Shown piece by piece: positions 16,699 to 25,225 of a stretch of DNA of 64,000 nucleotides. Position 1 is the first letter of the stretch. Each line of letters opens with the position of its first letter. The notes below the pieces were generated by a model. The model made no database searches and was not told the origin of the DNA. It saw only the letters and a list, made by a program, of their open reading frames with translations. Both the position numbers and the translations under genes were made by a program. This DNA comes from Desulfitobacterium sp050251735 (GTDB lineage: Bacteria; Bacillota; Desulfitobacteriia; Desulfitobacteriales; Desulfitobacteriaceae). The DNA is taken from contig JBFWMF010000002.1 of NCBI GenBank assembly GCA_050251735.1, positions 1 to 64,000 on the forward strand. The letters run 5' to 3'.

Positions 16699-16929
16699 AT
16701 GGACAGAATAGTGCCCTATGCTGATTCGGATGTTCTCATTAGAGCCCAGGTTCCACGTTCTGAAATTCAGATGCTTGTTAAATATGTGGAAGGACTCGGC
16801 CATTTGGGTGTTGTCACCACGACAGACCGCCATGCCGGTGAGGTTCTAATTCAGACGAACCAATACACCTGGCCTGATTTAAAAAAGGCCCTTGAGGCGA
16901 TGCCTATAGAAATCAACTTTTTTCCATGA
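16699..16929 (+). CDS. Small DUF4911-like protein
   Basis: This small acidic/neutral protein of 76 residues has a beta-alpha-beta-like pattern: DVLIRAQVPRSEIQML, then a helix, then GVVTTTDRHAGEVLIQT. It resembles the DUF4911 family of Firmicutes, whose role is unknown. The ATG at 16699 and a GTG one codon earlier both suit the AAAGGA ribosome site. There is no membrane segment. It sits after the U32 gene with a 150-bp gap and may share its transcript. The following gene is the pilin with its own promoter. Confidence 0.65.
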   Translation: MDRIVPYADSDVLIRAQVPRSEIQMLVKYVEGLGHLGVVTTTDRHAGEVLIQTNQYTWPDLKKALEAMPIEINFFP

Positions 16930-16960
16930 ATATATTAACAGTCGTATATTAACTAATCTA

Positions 16961-16989
16961 TTGACGGGGTATAGATCTAGGGGTAATAT
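16961..16989 (+). promoter_or_regulatory. Sigma-A promoter of the major pilin gene
   Basis: TTGACG (16961-16966) and TAATAT (16984-16989) are separated by 17 bp. Transcription would start near 16997, leaving a leader of about 140 bases before the pilin ATG. Confidence 0.65.
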
Positions 16990-17021
16990 AAAGTTAGCAG
17001 GAAGTCGATAGGACTAAAGTA

Positions 17022-17107
17022 CCAAAGTGCATAACACTATAGTCCCGATAAACCGGTCGGGACACATCTTTGGAGTTGCACAAAACAAGTTGGCCTAAAG
17101 GACCTTG
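17022..17107 (+). promoter_or_regulatory. Structured 5' leader of the pilin mRNA, possible riboswitch or RNA thermometer
   Basis: Nested perfect stems are visible: GTCCCGA (17042-17048) with TCGGGAC (17057-17063), enclosed by CCAAAG (17022-17027) with CTTTGG (17068-17073). TGCA at 17028-17031 could pair with TGCA at 17077-17080 as a pseudoknot. A third stem, AACAAG with CTTGTT, follows near 17085-17108. I could not assign it to a known riboswitch class; a c-di-GMP aptamer would be plausible before pilin genes, but the consensus does not clearly match. Confidence 0.45.
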
Positions 17108-17139
17108 TTATTAATTTAATAAGAAAATGGGGGATAACA

Positions 17140-17613
17140 ATGTTGAAGAGGAAAAAAGATGGAGGATTCACACTCATTGAACTTATGATTGTTATTGCGG
17201 TTATCGGGATTCTGGCCGTGGTATTGGTGCCTAAGATGAGCGGAGCTAAGGATTCGGCAAAAGATAATGGAGTAATAACCAATGCTAAGTCTGTTGAAGT
17301 TTTTGTTATTGCCAATATAGATAAATGGGAAAGAAAACCTTTATCAGAAACGGATATGAAAAGTGCAATAGAGAATCGGTATAAAATTGATGGAGCTCCA
17401 GATCGGATTAAGAATCCTTATGATAACACAGATACTGCAATCAGCGTGGGTACAAATACAATTAGCAATACTGGTAATACTACTGTTGCGGGGCAGGTAT
17501 ATGTTAAATATACTTTGACTACTGGTGTGGTTGATTACAAAGCGGGAATAATTGTTTATGGTATAAATAACTTTGGTGATGTAATTTATGAAAATATGGT
17601 TAAATTAAATTAG
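17140..17613 (+). CDS. Type IV major pilin (prepilin)
   Basis: This 157-residue class III signal peptide protein has a nine-residue basic leader ending MLKRKKDGG, cut before Phe10. The mature start FTLIELMIVIAVIGILAVV has Glu at +5 and a 20-residue hydrophobic helix. The globular part is rich in Thr, Asn and Val with no cysteine pair. It is first in the cluster, alone between a strong promoter and a terminator, as expected for the abundant major subunit. The ribosome site GGGGGA precedes ATG 17140. Prepilin peptidase must act in trans; the nearest gene is at 40.4 kb. Confidence 0.92.
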   Translation: MLKRKKDGGFTLIELMIVIAVIGILAVVLVPKMSGAKDSAKDNGVITNAKSVEVFVIANIDKWERKPLSETDMKSAIENRYKIDGAPDRIKNPYDNTDTAISVGTNTISNTGNTTVAGQVYVKYTLTTGVVDYKAGIIVYGINNFGDVIYENMVKLN

Positions 17614-17624
17614 TTTATACACAC

Positions 17625-17666
17625 TGGCTTTCGCTTTGACTTTAGCGAAAGCCACATTTCTATTTG
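17625..17666 (+). terminator. Terminator after the major pilin gene
   Basis: TGGCTTTCGCT (17625-17635) and AGCGAAAGCCA (17644-17654) form a perfect 11-bp stem with an eight-base loop, followed by CATTTCTATTT. It probably limits read-through into pilB, so the pilin would be made in excess over the assembly proteins. Confidence 0.8.
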
Positions 17667-17756
17667 GGTAGCTTCTCCAGAATCTTCCCTGTTCCCCGGG
17701 GGCTGACCCCCTCGCAATTTACTTAAAACAACAACAGATAAGGGTGGGTACTATCC

Positions 17757-19478
17757 ATGGCCATTAGACAAGAACGCAAACGCCTCGGCGAAATTTTAAT
17801 TGCTGGCGGTGCATTAACTGAAGATCAACTAACTGAAGCACTGAAACGGCAAAAATCTTTGGGTTTGCGCTTGGGTGAAGTTCTTGTCCACCAAAACTTC
17901 GTTTCCGAAGAAGATATCCTCCGCACTATTCAAAAGCAATTAGGGCTCCCTTCAGTTGATCTTAATCGGATCGTTGTCGCGGAGAATATCCTCAAGATGA
18001 TCCCTGAGAGTGTAGCCCGAAAATATTCTGTTTTGCCTGTGGAATTTTCCAACGGGCAACTTTTAGTGGCTACAAGCGATCCTACGGATTATTATGCTAT
18101 TGATGACATTCGCTTGGCCTCCGGGACGATGGTTAGGCCTTGTGTGGCAAAGAAAGTGGACATCCTCCGGGCCATCGACCGCTTTTATGGCCGAAGTGAA
18201 GCGTTAAAGGCAGTCAGTGATTTTGTCAAGCAAACAGGCTATGATCAAGTGGCAGCAACTTCCCAAGCGTCAGTATTAACAGCAGTTCACACAGGGGGAG
18301 AATCGGCGGATGAAGAAGCGACCCCGATTATTAAGTTCTTAAACACAATTATTGAGAATGCTGTCAATAATTTTGCCAGCGATATTCATATCGAACCCGT
18401 GGACGATGAACTAAGGGTTCGTTTTCGCATAGATGGTGTGCTCAGAGAAATTATGAGAACACCCATTGAGATGGCCGGCCCTGTGGTTAGCCGAGTTAAA
18501 ATTATGGCGGATCTAAACATTGCCGAACGCCGAATACCTCAGGATGGTCGGATCACCTATCTGGTGGGTAGAAAAATGATCGACCTGCGGGTTTCTACGG
18601 CGCCGACGATGTACGGAGAGAAAGTGGTTCTGCGGATTCTGGATAAGGGTTCAGTGATTTTGGAAAAATCCTCCCTAGGCATTCATGGTGAGGATTTGGA
18701 ACGTTTTGATGAGTTGATCTCGAAGCCCTATGGTATCGTTTTGGTAACCGGTCCCACCGGAAGCGGTAAAACGACCACCCTCTATACAGCACTTAATTAT
18801 CTTAATTCTCCTGAGAAGAATATCATCACCTTGGAAGATCCTGTGGAGTATAATTTCAAAGGAGTTAACCAGATGCAAGTCAACCCAAAAGCGGGCTTGA
18901 CCTTTGCTACAGGTCTGCGTTCCATTCTGCGTCAGGATCCGGATATCATCATGGTCGGGGAGATGCGGGATAATGAAACTGCAGAGATTGCTGTTCGTTC
19001 CGCCTTGACAGGACATTTTGTCTTATCGACAATTCATACTAATGATGCACCTAGTGCTGTGACACGTCTTGTCGACATGGGAATTGAACCCTTTTTAATC
19101 TCTGCATCGGTGGTCGGGATTATCTCCCAGAGGTTAGTACGCAAGATTTGCCCGAATTGCCTTCATGAATATCCTGCCGAACCAAAGGACTATGTCCTTT
19201 TAGGGCTTTCTCAGGATGCTCCTTTGCAGCTGAAACGAGGCACTGGATGTCCCTATTGTCACAACACGGGATATAAAGGCCGCACGGCGATTTTTGAGAT
19301 CATGCCAGTGACCAGTGGCCATCGTGCTCTCATCGATAAAGGTGCTACAGCCGATGAACTAAGAAGGTATGCTGTGGAACAAGGTATGACAACCTTAAAA
19401 CAGTCGGCTGTTGAACTTGTAATTCAAGGGATAACGACCATTGAGGAGCTTCTCCGAGTGACCTATGTCAATGATTAA
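17757..19478 (+). CDS. pilB: Type IV pilus assembly ATPase PilB
   Basis: This 573-residue GspE/PilB-type hexameric ATPase powers pilus extension at the inner face of the membrane. An MshEN/GspE N-terminal domain occupies about 1-155 (RLGEILIAGGALTEDQL). The ATPase core has Walker A GPTGSGKTTT at 332-341, the Asp box, Walker B IIMVGEMRD and His box STIHTNDA. A CPNC...CPYC zinc-binding tetracysteine motif lies at about 465-505, typical of PilB. MshEN domains of some PilB proteins bind c-di-GMP; whether this one does is not shown. pilC follows after 86 bases. Confidence 0.95.
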   Translation: MAIRQERKRLGEILIAGGALTEDQLTEALKRQKSLGLRLGEVLVHQNFVSEEDILRTIQKQLGLPSVDLNRIVVAENILKMIPESVARKYSVLPVEFSNGQLLVATSDPTDYYAIDDIRLASGTMVRPCVAKKVDILRAIDRFYGRSEALKAVSDFVKQTGYDQVAATSQASVLTAVHTGGESADEEATPIIKFLNTIIENAVNNFASDIHIEPVDDELRVRFRIDGVLREIMRTPIEMAGPVVSRVKIMADLNIAERRIPQDGRITYLVGRKMIDLRVSTAPTMYGEKVVLRILDKGSVILEKSSLGIHGEDLERFDELISKPYGIVLVTGPTGSGKTTTLYTALNYLNSPEKNIITLEDPVEYNFKGVNQMQVNPKAGLTFATGLRSILRQDPDIIMVGEMRDNETAEIAVRSALTGHFVLSTIHTNDAPSAVTRLVDMGIEPFLISASVVGIISQRLVRKICPNCLHEYPAEPKDYVLLGLSQDAPLQLKRGTGCPYCHNTGYKGRTAIFEIMPVTSGHRALIDKGATADELRRYAVEQGMTTLKQSAVELVIQGITTIEELLRVTYVND

Positions 19479-19564
19479 AAGAATGTAGGGGAACAGTTGT
19501 CTTAGAAGCCTAAGGGCTGTTAAAATAGTGTAAGCTGGAGAATCCGCCTTACAAGAGGTGAAAA

Positions 19565-20770
19565 ATGCAGTATAAATATAAGGCCATTGATGAGCAGCTG
19601 AGTATCATTGAAGGTACCTTTGAGGCTGTTGATTATGACGCCGCAAGACGTAATTTACTGGAAAATGGCTGGCAGATCATTAAGTTAGTTGAGACCCGGG
19701 GATTAAGTGCTATACTTAATCGTAAAATTGTGACTAAAGTCAAATATGAATCGATATCCGCTTTCTGTAGCCAGATGGCCATGATGGTCCGCTCCGGTGC
19801 TAATCTAGTTCGAGGGCTTGAAGTCCTTAAGTTGCAGTTGGAGGATAAGCAGCTTAAGAGCGTGCTGGATACCATCATTCAAGGGGTAAGTCGCGGTGAG
19901 TCCTTATCTCAATCCATGCGCGATTGTAAAGGAGCCTTGCCGGATTTATTGATTAATTTAGTGGCTGTGGGCGAGGAAAGCGGCAACCTAGAGTCTGTGT
20001 TGAACAGCATGGCAGAATATTATAATCGGGAAAACTTTATTCGCAAAAAGGTCCAAAGTGCGTCGATTTATCCCGCTATCCTCTTGACAGTACTCATTGG
20101 TATCATAGTATTCTTCATGAACTTTCTTTTACCCGAGATTACGGGCATGTTGACTGAGAATGAGCAAGGTTTGCCTTTAATCACTTTGATGATCATCAAT
20201 GCTTCAAAATTTATAACCCAGTATGGAATTTATCTACTCACTGGGGTAATTCTGTTGGCCTTGGCTTTGTATCGGTTATTTAAGGTTCCTAAATATCGTT
20301 ACTATCTGGATGCTTTTTTGTTGCGTTTGCCCATACTTGGCAGCAATATTCGCAATGTGGTTGTTTCCCGATTCAGCCGGACCTTTGCCTTATTTCTGCA
20401 CTCATCGATTCCCATTGTTCCTATCCTTAATTCTATGGAGACCATTGTCGGCAATGAGGTATCTCGCTTAGCCATCCTTCGCGTTCGGGAACGGATCGTG
20501 AAAGGAGAACCGCTGTCCTTGGCCTTCGGTCAAGAAGCTTTTTTTGATCCCTTAGTCATTCAGATGATGTCCATCGGAGAGGAAACAGGCCGACTAGAAG
20601 AAATGATGGAAGAAGTGGCGAATTTATACGATAAAAAAGTAGAAATTGGTTTTTCCCGGATGATCGCTCTTGTCGAACCCATCTTTACGGTGATCATCGG
20701 TATTTTTGCCGGAGGGATGATTATTGCGATAGCCTTACCCATCTTTAGTATGGCAACAGGGGCAAAGTGA
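19565..20770 (+). CDS. pilC: Type IV pilus platform protein PilC
   Basis: This 401-residue GspF/PilC-type inner membrane platform protein carries two repeated cytoplasmic T2SF domains (about 65-190 and 270-395), each with FCSQMAMMVRSGANL or FSRTFALFLHSSIPI-type starts. Three or four transmembrane helices lie near 165-190, 215-240 and 370-395. The signature AVGEESGNLESVL and SIGEETGRLEEMM motifs both occur. It should couple PilB to pilin polymerisation. It is followed immediately by a minor pilin gene whose ATG at 20788 lies 17 bases after its stop. Confidence 0.95.
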   Translation: MQYKYKAIDEQLSIIEGTFEAVDYDAARRNLLENGWQIIKLVETRGLSAILNRKIVTKVKYESISAFCSQMAMMVRSGANLVRGLEVLKLQLEDKQLKSVLDTIIQGVSRGESLSQSMRDCKGALPDLLINLVAVGEESGNLESVLNSMAEYYNRENFIRKKVQSASIYPAILLTVLIGIIVFFMNFLLPEITGMLTENEQGLPLITLMIINASKFITQYGIYLLTGVILLALALYRLFKVPKYRYYLDAFLLRLPILGSNIRNVVVSRFSRTFALFLHSSIPIVPILNSMETIVGNEVSRLAILRVRERIVKGEPLSLAFGQEAFFDPLVIQMMSIGEETGRLEEMMEEVANLYDKKVEIGFSRMIALVEPIFTVIIGIFAGGMIIAIALPIFSMATGAK

Positions 20771-20787
20771 TAGGGAGAGTAAGCTTT

Positions 20788-21309
20788 ATGCCATTGTTTT
20801 ATCAAGCCCGCAGCAGGAAAAATACTACTGGGGGTTTTACCCTGATTGAGCTGATGATCGTTATAGCAATCATCGGCATCTTGGCGGCCTATGGTACGCC
20901 AAAATATCAAGGACTACAAGAACAGTTGCGGTTAGAGAATTCGGCACAGGTCATTTTCGCGGAATTGAAGTATGCTAAGCAATTAGCAATGGATTATCGG
21001 CGTACCACCTACCTAGTGGTTACTCCTGATGGAGCCCGTGTGCTACAGGGCATGGATGAAAGCGGGAATTATCAAGAGTTTGATAGTAGGTCTTTCGAAC
21101 AGAATGTACGTTTCGCCTATACTCCGGGGCGTGATGCTTGGTTGCAGCCCGTATACGATGCAAGTGGCACCCTATTGGGGTACGGGGTATCCTATAACTA
21201 CCAAGGTTTTGCTTCCAGTCAGGGCACGATTTGGCTCGAGTCAAGTGGTCAACAAGTCGGGGTGAGTATTGAGGCGAAAACCGGTCGCATATCTGTTATT
21301 TGGCCGTGA
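20788..21309 (+). CDS. Minor pilin, GspH/FimT-like
   Basis: This 173-residue pilin-like protein has a basic 16-residue leader ending in GG, then FTLIELMIVIAIIGILAAY with Glu at +5. The C-terminal part (about 40-170) has the GspH/FimT-type pattern FAELKYAKQLAMDYRRTTYLV, then short beta strands. The ATG at 20788 behind AGGGAGAG is preferred; a GTG overlapping the pilC stop (20767) is also in frame. It is the first of four minor pilin genes in the order H, I, J, K, as in other pilus and type II secretion systems. Confidence 0.85.
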   Translation: MPLFYQARSRKNTTGGFTLIELMIVIAIIGILAAYGTPKYQGLQEQLRLENSAQVIFAELKYAKQLAMDYRRTTYLVVTPDGARVLQGMDESGNYQEFDSRSFEQNVRFAYTPGRDAWLQPVYDASGTLLGYGVSYNYQGFASSQGTIWLESSGQQVGVSIEAKTGRISVIWP

Positions 21310-21326
21310 GGTAATGAGGTGAATTT

Positions 21327-21713
21327 ATGAGAGGTCCTAAAGATCAGGGGATGACCTTATTAGAAGTTGTCATAGCTATCACAATTTTTATGATTGGTAT
21401 TACCTTTGTTTTGCAAAGTGATGCGGTCTCTCATAAGTACTTCAATAAGGGCCAGATGAGGCAACAGATGCTATTCTATGCTGCGGGATTGCTGGAGGCA
21501 TACTCTGAGGGTGTAGAGTTCAGTGAAGGGAAATTCGCTGAATATCCGACGTTTATGAGATATAGACATGAGATTACAACGGTTCCAGTTGCCGATAATC
21601 CTGATGTTAAAGATTATCTTGAGCAGATTGAAGTAAAGGTTTTTCTTGATGGCTCACCTACGGACCCTGAACCTGTGATATTAAGGACGTATCGGGTGAA
21701 CTATGATGAATAG
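21327..21713 (+). CDS. Minor pilin, GspI/PilV-like
   Basis: This 128-residue pilin-like protein has leader MRGPKDQG and mature start MTLLEVVIAITIFMIGITFV. Met is at +1 and Glu at +5. The small globular part is short, as in GspI and PilV proteins. Its 3' end overlaps the next minor pilin gene by 11 bases. Assignment to the I position is based on gene order and size, not on a diagnostic motif. Confidence 0.82.
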   Translation: MRGPKDQGMTLLEVVIAITIFMIGITFVLQSDAVSHKYFNKGQMRQQMLFYAAGLLEAYSEGVEFSEGKFAEYPTFMRYRHEITTVPVADNPDVKDYLEQIEVKVFLDGSPTDPEPVILRTYRVNYDE

Positions 21714-22239
21714 AGACAAGGGGTTTACAATTCTGGAAGTTATGATGGCCATTGTGATTTTTGGCTTTTTGATGATGATGGTGGCGCAAATTTTTAACGG
21801 TGAGCTACGCCTTATGAATGCCACCCGCAATCAGAGTGAGATTGAGCAGAAAGCCCGGACTGCTATGGTACACATTCTTGATGAGATCAAGCTCAATGAT
21901 TATACTCATTACTCAACCGGTGCAGGGGGTTATAACTATGGTGTCTACACTCAAGCTCCCGATCATCCTCAGCAGTGCCTTATCAATTTAAAGCCAAATC
22001 CGGCTGCCTTGGCCGGTGATCATAGTGCATTTCCAGGTGGAACGAGGATTTACTACAATCATGAGCAAAGAGAGCTGTGGTACAGAGACGACGCAACGAA
22101 TTCAGTGAATCTTATTGCCGATGATATCGACATAATCGAGATTTTTCCGGAAACCAGTCGGCTATTACGGATTTATGTGAAAGCCACCGACTCCACCGGT
22201 TCAGAATATGAATTATTGACTTGGTCGCGTGCTTATTAG
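21703..22239 (+). CDS. Minor pilin, GspJ/PilW-like
   Basis: This 178-residue pilin-like protein has leader MMNRDKG and mature start FTILEVMMAIVIFGFLMMMV with Glu at +5. The remaining part is predicted to be a beta-rich head with RTAMVHILDEIKLNDY-type helix before it, as in PilW and GspJ. It overlaps the previous gene by 11 bases and precedes the GspK-like gene by 11 bases, so the set is probably translated together. Confidence 0.83.
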   Translation: MMNRDKGFTILEVMMAIVIFGFLMMMVAQIFNGELRLMNATRNQSEIEQKARTAMVHILDEIKLNDYTHYSTGAGGYNYGVYTQAPDHPQQCLINLKPNPAALAGDHSAFPGGTRIYYNHEQRELWYRDDATNSVNLIADDIDIIEIFPETSRLLRIYVKATDSTGSEYELLTWSRAY

Positions 22240-22250
22240 GAGGAGTGACT

Positions 22251-22973
22251 GTGAAAGAACGGGGATCCGCATTATTAACCGCAGTCATTGCAATTATGGT
22301 ATTGCTCTTGGTTTCTGGAATTATTTTTACAACAGGACTGTCACATATCAAGGTAGCAACCTCTGAGGAAAAAGGGATCGTAGCCTATCATATGGCTGAA
22401 GCAGGAATCCAGTACGGAATAGCCGTGATCTTAGCCCAGGATCCCGAAAAAAAGAATGAACTTCCGGAACATAATCCTGAGACTATAAATAATCCCTTTG
22501 GTCAAGGTGGGATAATTGATATTAGTTGGCGGATCAGTCCTGAGGGAGACTCGTTCCTAATCTCTAGCACAGCGAACTATGATGATGTGATTCGAAAAAA
22601 AGAAGCGGAATATCTATTTGAAGAAGATGACGACGATGATGGTGATGATGGCGATGACGATGACGATGACGAAGAACCAGTACCTGGTTATCCTGCTTGG
22701 AATCCTAGTGTAGCCTATCCCGGCATGACCTTTATAACCTATGATGGAAGGACTTTTTATAATCGTTATTATGCCAATGCAGGGGCGATTCCCGGTACAA
22801 AAGAAAAGAACGGACAATATACCCCTTGGCAAGAACTCACGAATGAATGGAGAAATTTCAACGTCTATGATACGGGCGATGTGGTTATCTATAATGGACA
22901 CCAGTATCGTGCTAAGTGGTATAGTATAAATAAAGTACCAACGTCAGGTGACCCATGGGAGCTCATCAATTAA
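22251..22973 (+). CDS. Tip-type minor pilin (GspK/PilX-like) with two predicted chitin-binding modules
   Basis: This 240-residue protein starts with leader MKERG and hydrophobic helix SALLTAVIAIMVLLLVSG. The +5 residue is Thr, not Glu, as in GspK-type tip pilins that do not need to pack into a filament. A small helical head is followed by an 18-residue run of almost only Asp and Glu (about 124-142). Two CBM5/12-like modules follow, about 148-196 and 200-240, with WNPSVAYPGMTFITYDGRTF and NVYDTGDVVIYNGHQYRAKW, the AYxxGDxVxYNGxxYRAKW pattern of chitin-binding type 3 domains. The GTG at 22251 lies seven bases after AGGAGG. Binding to chitin, peptidoglycan or another polysaccharide is inference. 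Confidence 0.82.
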   Translation: MKERGSALLTAVIAIMVLLLVSGIIFTTGLSHIKVATSEEKGIVAYHMAEAGIQYGIAVILAQDPEKKNELPEHNPETINNPFGQGGIIDISWRISPEGDSFLISSTANYDDVIRKKEAEYLFEEDDDDDGDDGDDDDDDEEPVPGYPAWNPSVAYPGMTFITYDGRTFYNRYYANAGAIPGTKEKNGQYTPWQELTNEWRNFNVYDTGDVVIYNGHQYRAKWYSINKVPTSGDPWELIN

Positions 22974-22993
22974 TTTCAATTGGGAGGTCAGTT

Positions 22994-24055
22994 ATGCATA
23001 AGAATTTTAAACTGATAAGGCTTATAGCTCTTCTTATGGTAATCTCATTATATCTTTCCGGTTGCTATAAGCCTTATCAGCCTTATGATCCCGATGAGGA
23101 TGACTATGATGAACACGCTCCAATTACCTTTCTTATTGATGATGAGCCCTATGAGAAGAAGAGTGACGATATCATTTCAGACAAAGAGGTTAATCAATCG
23201 TATACAGTTTATGTAACGATTATCAATAATGGCGGTAGGGCTAAAAATCACACTGCTAAAGATGTGAAGCTGTTTTTGGTTGATGAGACGCGTAGTATTA
23301 CTATTGAAGTCGGTGAAAAAGATATCACTAGAGATGGCTATACTACATTTTCCAATCTTTCCTATAGTGAACAGGCAAGAATCCATTTGGCAGTAGAGGG
23401 GACAGTAAAAAAGAAGAACAAGCAGTACTATGTCAAAGCTCGCTCTAACTCATTTAATATCGGCGATCCCACTGCTTCAACCGTCGAGTCCCTCAGTGTG
23501 ACTCCGGTCAGCACAACGATTAAGGTTGGCGAAACAGTCAGCTATCGGGCTGTGGCAAAATATAAGAATACTTCCTCGGTAGTTGATGTCACGGATCAAG
23601 TAAGATGGTTAAGTGAGGTTCCTAGCAAAGCGACTATGACAGGCAACCAAGCCACAGGGGTCGGCATTGGCACAACCAAAATCATTGCGTCCCTTGAAGA
23701 TAAAATTGGAGAGGCAACCTTGGTCGTTATGGCACCCGCTTCACTTAATCGTATCGAGATAACACCGACTAGTGCCGAAGTTTTGATTGGCCAAGACAAG
23801 CCTTTCTATGCCTACGGAATATATGACAACAATCAAAGAATCAATATCACCAGCGAAGTCACTTGGTCCAGTACTGACACCGGTATTGCCACCATTGCTC
23901 CAAGCGGAGTTGCGACGGGTAAGGTCGCAGGAATGACCACGATTACAGCTACATTGCAGGGTAAGTCGGCCAGCACGAGCCTCACAGTCAAAGAACCACC
24001 GGTTCTCATACCGGATGATCAAAGGTTAATCTGGGAAAAAGAGGTTGTCAATTAA
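22994..24055 (+). CDS. Lipoprotein with two bacterial Ig-like (Big2) domains
   Basis: This 353-residue exported lipoprotein has a signal ending YLSGC, with lipidated Cys24. An N-terminal domain of unknown type (about 40-160) contains an acidic start (DPDEDDYDEH). Two Big_2 Ig-like repeats follow, about 170-255 (SLSVTPVSTTIKVGETVSY) and 258-345 (RIEITPTSAEVLIGQDKPF), each ending with a VxSGxATGxxxGxTTIxA-like motif. ATG 22994 follows GGGAGG. Lying between the tip-pilin gene and pilM, it may display at the cell surface or contact the pilus base or tip. No enzymatic motif is seen. Confidence 0.85.
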   Translation: MHKNFKLIRLIALLMVISLYLSGCYKPYQPYDPDEDDYDEHAPITFLIDDEPYEKKSDDIISDKEVNQSYTVYVTIINNGGRAKNHTAKDVKLFLVDETRSITIEVGEKDITRDGYTTFSNLSYSEQARIHLAVEGTVKKKNKQYYVKARSNSFNIGDPTASTVESLSVTPVSTTIKVGETVSYRAVAKYKNTSSVVDVTDQVRWLSEVPSKATMTGNQATGVGIGTTKIIASLEDKIGEATLVVMAPASLNRIEITPTSAEVLIGQDKPFYAYGIYDNNQRINITSEVTWSSTDTGIATIAPSGVATGKVAGMTTITATLQGKSASTSLTVKEPPVLIPDDQRLIWEKEVVN

Positions 24056-24076
24056 GAAATCTCAAGAAGGAGATAG

Positions 24077-25225
24077 ATGGTGTTTATTAAAAAGAAGTGG
24101 GTTGCAGCTATTAACGAGAATCGCTGGATCGTTGCCAAAATCTCTCGTCATAAAAAGAAACTAACTGTTTATCACATGGCAGAGTTAAACAGAAGCGAGC
24201 TTATACCAGCTGAGGATAGGTCTGTCGCAATTGTGGAGAATCAGGATGCCACCGCGGACGTCGAGAAAGCTCTTGGGGATTGGCAGCCTCAAGCTCTTAA
24301 ACATTGGTTAAGGAGCCATAAAGTACCAGTAAAGAAGTTGGGTATTAGTATTTCTTGCTCAGGGGTTATTACCCGGATGATAACGCTCCCTGATTTGTCT
24401 AATAAGGATTTGGATAAGTTGTTAACCGAGCAAGTGGATCAATATTTTACAATGAATATTTCCGATTACATTGTTGATTACCGCATTTTGGAGAAAGTTC
24501 AGGAAGATGGCCAAAAACGACTGCGGGTTCTGCTCGTAGCCATTCCCCTACTTGAATGGGAAAAACAATGGAAGCTTTGGGATAGTATTGGCTTTGCTCC
24601 TAAGGTAACTGATTTTTCGGCGGAGTGCTTAGGCCGTTTGTATCGGTACTTGTCCGGATGGGGAGAAAAGAAAAATCAAGCACCGGTATTGGATTTAGCG
24701 ATTGTTGATCTGGGAACAGACCGGGTGGAGTTTGTGCTCATGGAGCACGGCGTCTTTTTTCTTTATTCCGATATAGAGATTTCCCTCGGTGGCGTGAATG
24801 AGTCAGACGAATCAGAGGAGTTGGCATTAGTTAGCGAGTTAAGCGAGACAGCTGAGCAAAACGAACTAGGGATATCGAACGAATCAATTGATTCAATTGA
24901 ACCAAACAAGTCAATAGATGCATCTGAAATGGTAGCTCAAAATGAATTAGAGGAAAGATTATCACCGGTATTCAATACTCTCACCGATTTCTTGAATTTC
25001 TTCGCATCCCGCCACTATGGAAAATCCGTGGATAAGATTTATATCACAGGCGAATGTGCGGATTATAAGAACCTGGAAGAGCTTTTTGAAAAAAATATGG
25101 GCATTCAGTCCAAAGTGGGATTTCCAGAGGATTGGAAACCGAAATTTACGAGGAAATCTAGTAATTTTGCGGATCGATGGATGAAATACGGAAGTTTATT
25201 TGGACTGGTAACTCGGGAGGATTAA
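24077..25225 (+). CDS. pilM: Type IV pilus assembly protein PilM-like
   Basis: This 382-residue actin-like protein has the PilM fold: the N-terminal subdomain with KKLGISISCSGVITRMITLP, the domain with LLTEQVDQYFTMNISDYIVDYRIL, and a second ATPase-like half (LAIVDLGTDRVEFVLMEHG). A long acidic, Glu/Ser/Asn-rich insertion (about 238-290) separates the nucleotide-fold strands. PilM binds the N-terminus of PilN at the membrane and links to PilB. Its gene is followed without a gap by pilN. Overall similarity is low, so ATP binding is likely but not certain. Confidence 0.8.
   Translation: MVFIKKKWVAAINENRWIVAKISRHKKKLTVYHMAELNRSELIPAEDRSVAIVENQDATADVEKALGDWQPQALKHWLRSHKVPVKKLGISISCSGVITRMITLPDLSNKDLDKLLTEQVDQYFTMNISDYIVDYRILEKVQEDGQKRLRVLLVAIPLLEWEKQWKLWDSIGFAPKVTDFSAECLGRLYRYLSGWGEKKNQAPVLDLAIVDLGTDRVEFVLMEHGVFFLYSDIEISLGGVNESDESEELALVSELSETAEQNELGISNESIDSIEPNKSIDASEMVAQNELEERLSPVFNTLTDFLNFFASRHYGKSVDKIYITGECADYKNLEELFEKNMGIQSKVGFPEDWKPKFTRKSSNFADRWMKYGSLFGLVTRED

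Noticed and set aside
16990..17139. c-di-GMP riboswitch call for the pilin leader
   Set aside because: GGCCTAA and GGGAC fragments recall class I aptamers, but the GGGCAAACC and GGGACGCAAAGCC blocks are not present in order, so the class is left open.
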